Program-made: the position numbers and the translations under genes
In this document: positions 1 through 7,799 of the stretch, piece by piece
How positions within the stretch are numbered: the stretch's first letter is position 1
Layout: every line of letters begins with the position of its first letter
Source: Gammaproteobacteria bacterium
GTDB lineage: Bacteria; Pseudomonadota; Gammaproteobacteria; S012-40
Reading direction: 5' to 3'
Length of the DNA stretch: 11,079 nucleotides
Assembly (NCBI GenBank): GCA_029879945.1
Contig: JAOUPJ010000103.1
Coordinates: forward strand, 1 to 11,079
The notes under the pieces: model-generated
The model's database searches: none
What the model was told of the DNA's origin: nothing
What the model saw: the letters and a program-made list of their open reading frames with translations, nothing else

Positions 1-2348
1 TCGCTACCATCGTAGGTGCCGGAAACATGGACCCAGGTCGCACCATCGGTGGGATAGTTGGTGGTTGCATCCACTCGGTAGGTGTTTCCACTACTGGCCT
101 GGTTGATGCGGAAAAAGGGAACTCCACTTCCGCCGGAAAGACCAATTTCATAACCATCCAGGCTTCCCTTACGGCCTTTTTTAATGATGTTTTGACTTGC
201 CAAGGAACTGGGTTTGACCCAGGCAGAAAGGCTGATCTGCGTGCTGGCATCCAGGCTATCACTATCTGCAACCAGGATTCGATCGGAACCACTGGCCATT
301 GTAAGCGACTGGCCAACAATACCTGCGCCCCAGTTTTGAGTGCCTTGTAATGTGCCGTGGTTCAGGTATTGGCTGCTGTCACTGGCGGTTGCACCACTGG
401 TTTCATCGAGCTTCCAATAGCCTGCGGCAGGTTTTGCCTTGGGCTCTGTTCCACCCAGGAATTCGTTCAGGTTGGAGATGCCATCGCCGTCTGCATCACC
501 GGCGGCATCGCTGGCGTCCAGTGGATTGAATCCATAAAGCAGTTCCCAGGCGTCTGGCATACCGTCATTGTCATCATCGGTATCCGCATTGTCACCAATC
601 CCATCTGGCTCATTGTCGCGCCATTCGGTAGGGTCAGCAGGAAAGGCGTCTTCGCTCACCAGGTAGCCGTCACCGTCAGCATCGACTGAAGGTTCAAGCA
701 CTTTCAACCATTCGCGCGCCATGCGTTGATAGCCCACCCCTGTTGGGTGGATACCATCTGCGGAAATGAGCTGAGGGTTGTCTTTGAAAAGCGCATAAAA
801 GTCGGGCCCAGCGATTATGGCGGGGTTGGCGGCCAGCAACTCATCTACGACTTGATTGTACTCACGGATTAGGGCATTGGTGGCTTCCACTTGAGCGTCG
901 TCAAAACTGCTGCAACTGGTACAGTTCGCGTAGACAATGGCAATCTTTCCGAGTGCGGGGATTTTGCCAGCGGCAAATATCATGTCCACAATCTGTTGCA
1001 TATTGTCTTTGTAGGAATTGTTGTATCCGCCGTTTCCAGGTGACAGACCTAGCCCGGACGCGCGTCCGCCAAAGCGGTCATTGGAGCCAAAACCCACAAT
1101 CACGTAGCCCGCATTGGGTGTGTTGCTCAATGCGCTCGAAGTAATGGTGATGCCGTCAGCAGAATTGGTACCACCCACCCCTTCGTTGATGAACAGGTTG
1201 GGATAGCCACGAAATTGCGCCAGCAGATCGTTTAACACAGGAAGGAAACCGCCTCCCGTATTGCGCTGGTCCTGCGAAATATTATCGCTGCTCAGGTCGT
1301 CATTGGAGCCGTAGATAATACTATCGCCCACAGCGATGTAGATCTCTCCTATACCATAGGGGTCGATCACGGCCTTGCCATTGCTGCTCACCACATCGAC
1401 ACCTACGCCATCGATCAGGGTGGCTTCGATTCGGTAGTCGCCTTGTGGCAGGGCAGTAAAACTGTGTTCAAATGGGGCGGTATAGTCCTGAATTTCCTGG
1501 GTATAGGCACCGGATATTAGATTGAATCTAACTCCCCAACTGGCTTGGACATTGGAAACGGACGTTTGCACGAGCAGGTCGGTGGACCGTTGCATGCCGT
1601 ATTGTTGCAGGCCCAGTATATTGATGGTAGGCGTGGCCGTGGCTGAGGCATAGAGATCTGCTACCTCAAGTGCGGTCAGAGCAGTTGGGCCTACGTGGAT
1701 CTCGTCCAACATACCTGCGTAAGGATAGAGTCCATCGTGCTGCGCACCAAAGGCGAGACTTAGATTGTTTTTTGCGATACTGAGGGTGGCTGCCTTGGTG
1801 CTTTCCAGCGCGCCATTGATGTATAGCTTTATTTCTGCCCCGTCGTAGGTCGCAACCACATGCATCCAGGTGGAAGAATCAGTAGGGTAGTTGGACAGTG
1901 AATTCAGGCGATAGGTATTGCCGGAACTGGGTTGATTGAATCTGACAAACACTACGCCTGAACTTGATAGACCTAGCTCATAGCCGTCTGTGGTGTTGGA
2001 CGTCGCCTTTTTAATCACGTATTGGGTGGCCAGTTGACTTGGCTTGATCCAGGCGGCGAGGGTTATGCCGCTAGCAAAATCCAGAGAAGGTGAATCGCTT
2101 ACCAGGACGCGATCGGAGCCGCCGGAAAAAGACAGGCCGGAGCCGGATATGCCTGTGCCCCAGCTTGGGCTGCCATTGAAGCTGCCGTGGTTGTTCTTGC
2201 CGCTGGTGTCGTTTGCGGTAGTGCCGCTATTCTCATCGAATGTCCAGATCCCGTTGTAGCTCGCCGATTGGACCGGTGCAGAAAGGACGATTAACGGAAA
2301 AAGAAACAGGCCACAGCGAAGGATAGCCGTGAAGCGTGAAAAGGACAT
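1..2348 (-). CDS. Secreted multidomain SGNH/GDSL hydrolase with two LamG domains and TSP3 repeats (3' end cut by window edge)
   Basis: An uninterrupted minus-strand frame runs from ATG at 2348 to the left edge (782 codons, no stop), so the C-terminus is missing. The start is supported by AAGAGGG at 2357-2363, 8 bases upstream. Residues 1-28 look like a Sec signal peptide, with likely cleavage after VQS. Domain order: LamG/concanavalin-like (about 30-232); a beta-rich, probably Ig-like segment (235-332); SGNH hydrolase (335-545) with GDS nucleophile Ser343, GSND block at 421-424, and DGIH with Asp531 and His534 completing the triad; acidic DxDGDG-type thrombospondin type 3 calcium-binding repeats (about 553-632); and a second LamG (640 to the edge) that resembles the first. 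SGNH enzymes are usually esterases; deacetylation of a polysaccharide is the likely role, but this is inference. The domain calls are strong; the substrate and any C-terminal anchor cannot be seen. Confidence 0.93.
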   Translation of the reverse strand, partial: MSFSRFTAILRCGLFLFPLIVLSAPVQSASYNGIWTFDENSGTTANDTSGKNNHGSFNGSPSWGTGISGSGLSFSGGSDRVLVSDSPSLDFASGITLAAWIKPSQLATQYVIKKATSNTTDGYELGLSSSGVVFVRFNQPSSGNTYRLNSLSNYPTDSSTWMHVVATYDGAEIKLYINGALESTKAATLSIAKNNLSLAFGAQHDGLYPYAGMLDEIHVGPTALTALEVADLYASATATPTINILGLQQYGMQRSTDLLVQTSVSNVQASWGVRFNLISGAYTQEIQDYTAPFEHSFTALPQGDYRIEATLIDGVGVDVVSSNGKAVIDPYGIGEIYIAVGDSIIYGSNDDLSSDNISQDQRNTGGGFLPVLNDLLAQFRGYPNLFINEGVGGTNSADGITITSSALSNTPNAGYVIVGFGSNDRFGGRASGLGLSPGNGGYNNSYKDNMQQIVDMIFAAGKIPALGKIAIVYANCTSCSSFDDAQVEATNALIREYNQVVDELLAANPAIIAGPDFYALFKDNPQLISADGIHPTGVGYQRMAREWLKVLEPSVDADGDGYLVSEDAFPADPTEWRDNEPDGIGDNADTDDDNDGMPDAWELLYGFNPLDASDAAGDADGDGISNLNEFLGGTEPKAKPAAGYWKLDETSGATASDSSQYLNHGTLQGTQNWGAGIVGQSLTMASGSDRILVADSDSLDASTQISLSAWVKPSSLASQNIIKKGRKGSLDGYEIGLSGGSGVPFFRINQASSGNTYRVDATTNYPTDGATWVHVSGTYDGS

Positions 2349-2356
2349 GTGTTCAA

Positions 2357-2363
2357 CCCTCTT
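2357..2363 (-). promoter_or_regulatory. Ribosome binding site of the SGNH/LamG gene
   Basis: AAGAGGG on the minus strand lies 8 bases before ATG at 2348 and fixes this start. The encoded N-terminus is a good signal peptide, which agrees with it. Confidence 0.75.
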
Positions 2364-2379
2364 AAAATTTTGTTCTTTT

Positions 2380-2385
2380 ATTATA
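2380..2385 (-). promoter_or_regulatory. Possible -10 element for the SGNH/LamG gene
   Basis: A perfect TATAAT lies on the minus strand about 32 bases before the start codon. No good -35 hexamer is present at 16-18 bases spacing, and the region is AT-rich, so a chance match is possible. Confidence 0.3.
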
Positions 2386-2610
2386 TAGAAAACTGTCGCA
2401 ATAAAGAGACGATAAGCAATAACATTGCCAATTAAATAATTATCAATTAAAACAGTTTGTTGAGTAGATTAATCTTGTTCTAGATAGAGGTAAGTGTAAA
2501 AATTACCGACAATTAATCCCCTGTGTTTTTTGCCTGAACACGACAGTAATCAGGGCTTCATGGGATTAGCTGAAAGAAGGCGAGAAGCGGCGAGCTTTTT
2601 GGGAGGAGGA

Positions 2611-2646
2611 ACGAAAAACGACGCAGACACACGGCCTGCGTCGTTT
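2611..2646 (-). terminator. Rho-independent terminator of the DUF5060 glycosidase gene
   Basis: On the minus strand an 11-bp perfect stem (2636-2646 pairing with 2616-2626) encloses a 9-base loop. The 3' arm runs into five consecutive T. The hairpin begins 15 bases after the stop codon at 2662-2664. This is a standard intrinsic terminator and separates the glycosidase from the SGNH gene. Confidence 0.85.
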
Positions 2647-2661
2647 CGAAGATTTTCCGTC

Positions 2662-4365
2662 TTATTTAACGGTCTTTGTTAGTTGGGCGCCCTGTACCTT
2701 TGTGGGCAGTGTCATATTCACATAGGCACTGGAGTAGACATGCAGTATTGCATCGAATTCGCTGCCCCAAGGGGAGGTCAGTGTATTCCCGCTCGCGACA
2801 GTTTCCATGGCTGAAATAGAACCGCTTGACGGAGAGAACCACTGTGCGACAAAGCTGCCTGCAGGTAGGGACAGAGTGATGGAGGCACCGGCTGAAGGAA
2901 GCCCGCCGTAGAAGTAACCCACGTATTCAGAGCCACTCAGTGCTCGCAGCTTAATAGAACTGGGTGTAGAGCCCAGATTGCTGGAAGACAGGGGAATCAG
3001 CTGGGTCAAGTCATTCTTGAACAGGGATATGAGCGTTGCCAGACGACCATGGTCTTCCATTACGTTTCTCACATTGGAATCTGCCAGGAAGTCAGCCATA
3101 GTTGTAAAAGGTGCGGTTCCACTAAAGGGTAGGGAGCACTCAATGGAGCCTGAACCACCCTCGAAAAACCCTTTCCAGATGGTACGACGATAGTATTTAC
3201 GATTTATTGGGTCGCGACACGCCTGTCCACCCCACAACACATCGGTAGCACCACTGATGCCGACCTGTTCGCTGTGAATCATGGGCAGTGTTTCATTGAT
3301 CGAAATGTTTTGCCCTTGATGAAGACCACCAATGTCCACATTTATGCTGGTATAGATGCCTTCAGACAGGGTCATGGGCAGATCATAAGGATCGTATTTG
3401 TGCAACCAGGGAATGTAGTTGTTGTTTGCGAGGCTCGCGAAGGCACCACCACTGTTTGTGTGTTCCATTTCGTTCCCCAATTCCCAGAATATATTGTAGT
3501 AACCGGCAAATCTTGCGGCGAGATAGCGTAGATAGAATTCTTTCTCTGCCATCAGGTTGTTGTTCCATGGGTCAAGTATTTGGTCGGCTGAAGGAATCGC
3601 GGTAGCAAAGGGATCGAGTTTATCCCGGCTCCAGGTGTTGAATAGACCCAGGACTACGTAGATACCTTTCTTTCCGGCCTCTTGTACTGCGCGATCGATT
3701 TTGCTTGTCCAGGTTAGATCAAAGGAAGCGCGATCGTTATTGACCAGTCGGTCCATTGCCTGAATATTTACGCCGTTGTGTTTTGTTTCACTTAGACGAG
3801 TCACATAGTTTACCCAGTCGGTATCTGAGATAAACGTTTGGCTGGTGTCGGCCTCATTGACGCGAATACGCTTGGTATCCGGCCAGTTGGAGCCACGGAA
3901 AACGAAGCCTTTGCCGTCATCGGCCTTTAGAAAGCGACCGCTTCTGTGCACATGACCACGAACCAGAGAATTGCTTTGTTCGACAACGGAAAAGCTGCCA
4001 TTCCCTGTGTCGCCATTAAAATCCCAGGCATAATTCCAGGTGCCGATTTCATCAGGCATAAAGCGGGCTTTCCAGACGTTTCCGCTGGCATCGCCATTTT
4101 CATCACCATCAAAAAATCCCTCTACAGCAAAACTTTTTGTGCCTTTGGTGAAGGTGATCATAGGAAACTCATGAAACTTGTTAGTTGCAATATCGGTTCT
4201 AACGAGTTTTATAGTAAATGTATTGAATTTCTCTATGCTGGCAGAAACGGGTGTCGCCGTGGTGACCGCGTACGCGTTGGACGTTCCGAGCATTAGCAGT
4301 GCTGTAGCGAGGCAAGCCGCTCTGGGTTTCGCGAAAACACTGTTTGTAAGGACTTCTGTAATCAT
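2662..4365 (-). CDS. Secreted glycoside-hydrolase-like protein with N-terminal DUF5060 domain
   Basis: The product is 567 residues from ATG at 4365. A longer in-frame reading from GTG at 4431 exists, but ATG 4365 has AAGGAG six bases upstream and opens directly onto a signal peptide (about 1-33, cleavage after AYA). Residues 40-125 match the DUF5060 beta-sandwich pattern, with WKARFMPDEIGTWNY at 98-112. Residues 135-455 look like a TIM-barrel glycosidase of the DUF4038/apiosidase-like type. WELGNEME at 294-301 supplies the clan-A style Asn298-Glu299 acid/base; HSEQ at 364-367 gives Glu366 as a possible nucleophile. The C-terminal 465-550 is beta-rich and resembles the domain that closes DUF4038 proteins. 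Role: probably hydrolysis of a polysaccharide or glycan outside the cytoplasm; the substrate is unknown. It has its own terminator and ribosome site, so it is likely monocistronic. Confidence 0.88.
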   Translation of the reverse strand: MITEVLTNSVFAKPRAACLATALLMLGTSNAYAVTTATPVSASIEKFNTFTIKLVRTDIATNKFHEFPMITFTKGTKSFAVEGFFDGDENGDASGNVWKARFMPDEIGTWNYAWDFNGDTGNGSFSVVEQSNSLVRGHVHRSGRFLKADDGKGFVFRGSNWPDTKRIRVNEADTSQTFISDTDWVNYVTRLSETKHNGVNIQAMDRLVNNDRASFDLTWTSKIDRAVQEAGKKGIYVVLGLFNTWSRDKLDPFATAIPSADQILDPWNNNLMAEKEFYLRYLAARFAGYYNIFWELGNEMEHTNSGGAFASLANNNYIPWLHKYDPYDLPMTLSEGIYTSINVDIGGLHQGQNISINETLPMIHSEQVGISGATDVLWGGQACRDPINRKYYRRTIWKGFFEGGSGSIECSLPFSGTAPFTTMADFLADSNVRNVMEDHGRLATLISLFKNDLTQLIPLSSSNLGSTPSSIKLRALSGSEYVGYFYGGLPSAGASITLSLPAGSFVAQWFSPSSGSISAMETVASGNTLTSPWGSEFDAILHVYSSAYVNMTLPTKVQGAQLTKTVK

Positions 4366-4371
4366 TTCCAA

Positions 4372-4377
4372 CTCCTT
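4372..4377 (-). promoter_or_regulatory. Ribosome binding site that decides the glycosidase start
   Basis: A perfect AAGGAG on the minus strand is six bases from ATG 4365. It lies inside the longer GTG-initiated frame, so it argues that the 22 residues before Met23 of that frame are not translated. Confidence 0.85.
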
Positions 4378-4506
4378 CGTTGTCTCGGCTGTTAGCAGGC
4401 TGGTTTCCTGTCGTAGCAGTCGCTTTGACACTTTACCCTATCGTCCTGATGTCTGAATTTCCTGAGTTTTTCGATAAAGTGTGAGACAAATCTGTTTGAA
4501 AGTTAG

Positions 4507-4535
4507 AAGGCGTGGTGTTGTTCGCACCACGCCTT
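4507..4535 (-). terminator. Hairpin terminator of the lipoprotein gene
   Basis: An 11-bp perfect stem (4507-4517 with 4525-4535) with a 7-base loop begins 6 bases beyond the lipoprotein stop codon at 4542-4544. On the minus strand the following bases are TTCTAACTTTC, a weak T-tract. The position and stem strength support termination or 3' end protection. Confidence 0.65.
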
Positions 4536-4541
4536 TGAACA

Positions 4542-6680
4542 TTAAATTGTTTGACAGACCACATCTGATGCAGGAGATTCACCCGCGATGTTCACGGCGC
4601 TAATCTTGAAGCATATGCTGTCTGAAAAATGCAGCTGTAAGTCTACGCCCGCGTCAAATGAGTAGGCAGGAGCAGATGAATTAAATCCAGCATCACCTAT
4701 GCCAATTGTTTTGGCCAGCGTGGTAGTGGATCCAGCATCGCTACCCATATAGACCTTGTAGGCAAGTACATTTTCGTCTGTTGGGTTAGCATTCCAATTC
4801 AGATTTAACATGACACCGTCTGCGCATGATCCACAGCTTACATTGACTGTAACGGTAGTTGTGGAGTAATCGCCATCGGCATCTGCTACTTTGTAGATAA
4901 AGGAGTCAGTACCAATTACGCCACCTGGTGTATAGGTGATAGTGTTGTCTGCATTGATTTGCAATGTTCCATTCGCAGGATTTTGCACAATACTTAGCGT
5001 TACTGGTGTGTCAGTAAGATTCAAGTCATTGCTCAGAACGTTGATAATGACTGCTGCTGAATCACTGGTAGAGGCTGTGTCAGCTTTTGCTATGGGTGCT
5101 GCGCCGGAAGCCCCCGCTTGAACGAACACAGTATACATGGAGTAAGCCGCTCCACCCGTGTTGGCACCGAGTGCCACTGTACCCGCTGCAAATTGCTTGG
5201 AATAGACCTGGAACTGATTTCCACCATCAGAAGTGGTAAGGACATTTCCAGTTGCAGTCCAATCCGCTAACCAGCTTGGGATGCTTGCGATACGAGAATC
5301 GTGAGCAACAAATACTATCGCACTGCTACCAATATCAAAGGTGATAAGATTGGTATCTGTTAAGCCTTTATCATTATTGGCAGTTTGCAGATATTTCAAA
5401 CCTTGATACTGGGTTGGTACACTAGTGTAGGTATAGGCACGGTCTACGTAAACAGTGCTGCCTGTATTGAGCACACCCCATACATAATTGATTCTGCTCA
5501 GACCAGTTACTGGAACTTCGCCTTCACTTCCCACTGAAATGGGTGTGTAACCGTTTGCAATTGCGCTATATATTGAACCACGTGCAGTAGTGAAGCTTGC
5601 ATCATCCATGGCTGAAACAGTAGATAATGCGGTTGCTACGATCGAATCGGTAGAGGCATGAAGTTGTCCGCCGACTGCGCCTCTCGCTGTAGATGTTTTA
5701 AGACTGTCCAGGGTAGACAGTACCAAAGTAATATCTGTATTTCCTGATGCAGCTTCCAGCGCGGCCAGGGCCAGCTTGGTTTGGTTAAGCTCTTCGTCTG
5801 TCAGTGGAAGATTGTCCACTTTGGCAGAACCTGGCGCATTAGGCATGGTGAGCTTGATTGCGTCATTCATACGTGTATTCGCATTTGTTCCACCTACTTG
5901 CAAATCGTTTTTGATAGACTCAAGTAGAGTTTCTGCACTCATTAAAGTAAATGCAGCAGATACTTCTGGAACCAGGTATACGCCACTTTTGCCATCAAGC
6001 AGACCATCGACCAGGTCAGCAGCCAGGCTGTCAATGACATCATCTTCAGTCAGATTCTTGCCTCGTGCTGCGAGCATATCTGTGGTGCGACGAATTGTTT
6101 CGCCCAGGGTTTCTGAAGCCTTAACGATCATCGCGACATTTCCGGTATTAGTCTCTGTAGTCATCGCGTTTGGTACGACAACAGGGTCCAGGCCGAAGTT
6201 TAGATTCTCTTGCACATAACCGTTTGCCAGGCCAATGTTCTCACGAGTGAGACCGCCTGGGATCGATTGTGCAATCTTCACAATCAGGGTACTAAATGGG
6301 TTCAGGTTTGCGATCTTTACATTCGCATCTGGAACGACTGCACTGAGTGTGAAATCCGGCGCGTTTGATGTAACCACATCCACGCCACCTGTGGATTCCA
6401 GTTTTACCGGAAACTCGTCCGTGGAAAAAAGTTTAATAGAGTAGTTGGCAGTAGAGTCGCCTTTAGCGCTCGCAATTCCGAAACCGCTATTGTCATATGC
6501 GCTTACATTGGAATTGATGATTGGACCGTCTCCGACACTGCCGAGAACGATTACGGTGGAGTCATCAGTCAGGTTTACACTTTCAGACCCTTCTTCGGAG
6601 GTACCGCAACCTGCTAGTAGTGATGCCATCACTATAGCTAAATACACACATTTTTGATGAATAACTGCTTTCTGTTTCAT
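4542..6680 (-). CDS. Large surface lipoprotein with Ig-like (Big_9-type) and fibronectin III-like C-terminal domains
   Basis: The product is 712 residues. Residues 1-25 form a lipoprotein signal with lipobox LLAGC (Cys25); Gly26-Thr27 follow, so no Asp +2 inner-membrane retention signal is present and outer membrane placement is likely. Residues 45-115 look like a carboxypeptidase-regulatory-like beta domain (GSVGDGPI at 47-54), followed by NLNPFSTLI at 125-133, common in large gammaproteobacterial lipoproteins. Residues 140-370 are largely helical. Residues 395-525 contain a module (YVDRAYTYTSVP at 411-422, FVAHDSR at 457-463, SWLADW at 469-474) that I recall from secreted polysaccharide-acting proteins but cannot name. 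Residues 528-615 match Big_9/cadherin-like repeats (NVLSNDLN, ITYTPGG), and 620-712 is fibronectin III-like. CGSC (616-619) links the last two, with Cys690 and Cys709 possibly paired. No catalytic signature was seen; adhesion or glycan binding is the best guess. GAGG lies 10 bases before the start. Confidence 0.88.
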   Translation of the reverse strand: MKQKAVIHQKCVYLAIVMASLLAGCGTSEEGSESVNLTDDSTVIVLGSVGDGPIINSNVSAYDNSGFGIASAKGDSTANYSIKLFSTDEFPVKLESTGGVDVVTSNAPDFTLSAVVPDANVKIANLNPFSTLIVKIAQSIPGGLTRENIGLANGYVQENLNFGLDPVVVPNAMTTETNTGNVAMIVKASETLGETIRRTTDMLAARGKNLTEDDVIDSLAADLVDGLLDGKSGVYLVPEVSAAFTLMSAETLLESIKNDLQVGGTNANTRMNDAIKLTMPNAPGSAKVDNLPLTDEELNQTKLALAALEAASGNTDITLVLSTLDSLKTSTARGAVGGQLHASTDSIVATALSTVSAMDDASFTTARGSIYSAIANGYTPISVGSEGEVPVTGLSRINYVWGVLNTGSTVYVDRAYTYTSVPTQYQGLKYLQTANNDKGLTDTNLITFDIGSSAIVFVAHDSRIASIPSWLADWTATGNVLTTSDGGNQFQVYSKQFAAGTVALGANTGGAAYSMYTVFVQAGASGAAPIAKADTASTSDSAAVIINVLSNDLNLTDTPVTLSIVQNPANGTLQINADNTITYTPGGVIGTDSFIYKVADADGDYSTTTVTVNVSCGSCADGVMLNLNWNANPTDENVLAYKVYMGSDAGSTTTLAKTIGIGDAGFNSSAPAYSFDAGVDLQLHFSDSICFKISAVNIAGESPASDVVCQTI

Positions 6681-6915
6681 GATACTGTAACCTCGTAAGG
6701 GTCATCCCATCGTTACTAACGTCAACTTTGCTAACGGCGTATGTGTGTGTATTGTTTGTGTGCGCAGTTCCATTTCGAATGTGATGCCCTTAAAACTTCC
6801 TACAACTAATTTTGACTTATTGCGCAATTGCTAGAAAAATTATCGACAGGCCAAACGCAATTATTAAACCAAAACACTGAGTCTATAGGGATCAACACCT
6901 TAAAACGGAAGTCGT

Positions 6916-6921
6916 ATTATA
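6916..6921 (-). promoter_or_regulatory. Possible -10 element for the lipoprotein gene
   Basis: TATAAT on the minus strand lies about 235 bases upstream of the lipoprotein start. The sequence at -35 distance (GTTTTC) is poor. If used, it would give a long 5' leader; a chance match in AT-rich DNA is equally possible. Confidence 0.2.
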
Positions 6922-7284
6922 TAGGATTATTTCGCCGCGAAAACCGTCTCAAATCCCCAACAGATCAGGACTTGAAAACATTTTCGATATGAAAATTTTT
7001 TCTTTTAGCAGAAAAAAACGTGATGATATGCACATTCTCCCTGTGAAATGAACCCATCCAAACTAGGAAACAGAGTTTAAATCGATTTCATCTTCAGTGC
7101 TAGAGTTAAATTCCATTCTCGATGAGCGGATATTATGAAGTTTGTAGCTGAATATGAATCGAAAAGGCGTTATTCAGCGTGCAAAACTCCATGCTCTTTC
7201 GTTCCCACATAAGGAACGGAACTAACAAACACTCATTTTGTTAAACATATCTCACTCGCATGCAAAGCAGAGTTTATTCTGTCG

Positions 7285-7290
7285 TATAAT
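7285..7290 (+). promoter_or_regulatory. Possible -10 element upstream of the TPR gene
   Basis: A perfect TATAAT on the plus strand lies about 510 bases before the TPR start, without a recognisable -35. If real, it would produce a leader of about 500 bases spanning the hairpin-rich segment. Confidence 0.2.
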
Positions 7291-7799
7291 AGTGACAGTT
7301 TGAGTTGATGAATCCTCGAGAATAATTTCAATAGTTTCTATTTGCTTAGCGTGTTACGAAAGAGGAATGCAGATTTTTGTGGTCCAGATCGGATATTTTG
7401 CCTAAAGATCTCAATGTGACAGGATGGGGGAAGCTATGTGGAAATGTTTTTACTAGTCAAACAATGTTTGTCATTCTGATTTTGTACGGTGGATGTAGCT
7501 GAACAGGAGAGTCGGAGATCGATTTTGAGTAGACCTGGCGTATTTATTTTCGAGATCAGGGCTTTTTGGAGCCGGATGGGGGGATACAAGCGTGAACCTG
7601 GTCACTTTCCTGGAAAGAAGCCGCATTAAAGCGCCGGATTTGGACGGAACTGTGAGTTAGTTGGCAAAAGCCTTTTCGGCCGGCCGTCGACACATAGGGA
7701 GCGAAAGCCTGAGACCGGAGGCTCAAATCGCTAAATAGCGGCGGTAGGGAATATGGGGTAAAATCCGGAAATTCGGGTTTGAGAGATGAAGTCAGGACT

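Larger units (their letters stand above)
2349..2661. other. Intergenic region between glycosidase and SGNH genes
   Basis: This stretch of 313 bases has no credible gene. Its right end holds the glycosidase terminator (2611-2646). Its left end holds the ribosome binding site and a TATAAT for the SGNH/LamG gene. The remainder, about 2390-2530, is strongly AT-rich and shows nothing else I can name. Confidence 0.7.
6681..7799. other. Long divergent intergenic region between lipoprotein and TPR genes
   Basis: These 1119 bases separate divergent genes. Nothing in either strand reads as a recognisable protein. About 6700-7490 is AT-rich and holds a GT-rich stretch (6741-6763), the palindrome ATTGCGCAAT (6819-6828), and TATAAT-like hexamers on both strands. 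About 7490-7799 is visibly more GC-rich and dense in short hairpins: GGCT/AGCC at 7560-7573, CTTTCC/GGAAAG at 7605-7617, the palindrome CGGCCGGCCG at 7677-7686, and several stems in 7700-7778. It could be a structured leader of the TPR gene. No tRNA, insertion sequence or CRISPR was seen. Confidence 0.6.

Noticed and set aside
27..2259. Plus-strand ORFs of 63-110 residues across the left 2.3 kb
   Set aside because: They are antisense to the long SGNH/LamG frame, whose domains and motifs are unmistakable; none has a recognisable product or ribosome site.
5776..6219. Plus-strand ORF of 147 residues inside the lipoprotein gene
   Set aside because: Ser/Val-rich shadow of the lipoprotein coding strand with no family features.
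6741..6763. GT-rich run as a microsatellite or replication-related repeat
   Set aside because: Too short and imperfect (GTGTGTGTATTGTTTGTGTG) to be more than low complexity.
7576..7629. 17-codon ORF (MGGYKREPGHFPGKKPH) after a GGAG in the TPR leader
   Set aside because: Far too short to distinguish from chance; no attenuator structure clearly paired with it.
7677..7686. CGGCCGGCCG palindrome as an operator or attachment site
   Set aside because: Single short GC palindrome without a second copy, half-site spacing or mobile-element context.
7677..7780. c-di-GMP-I (GEMM) riboswitch
   Set aside because: Only scattered similarity (GGGAGCGAAAGCC, GGTAGG); the ordered consensus strands and the closing P1 helix could not be found, so I do not annotate it.
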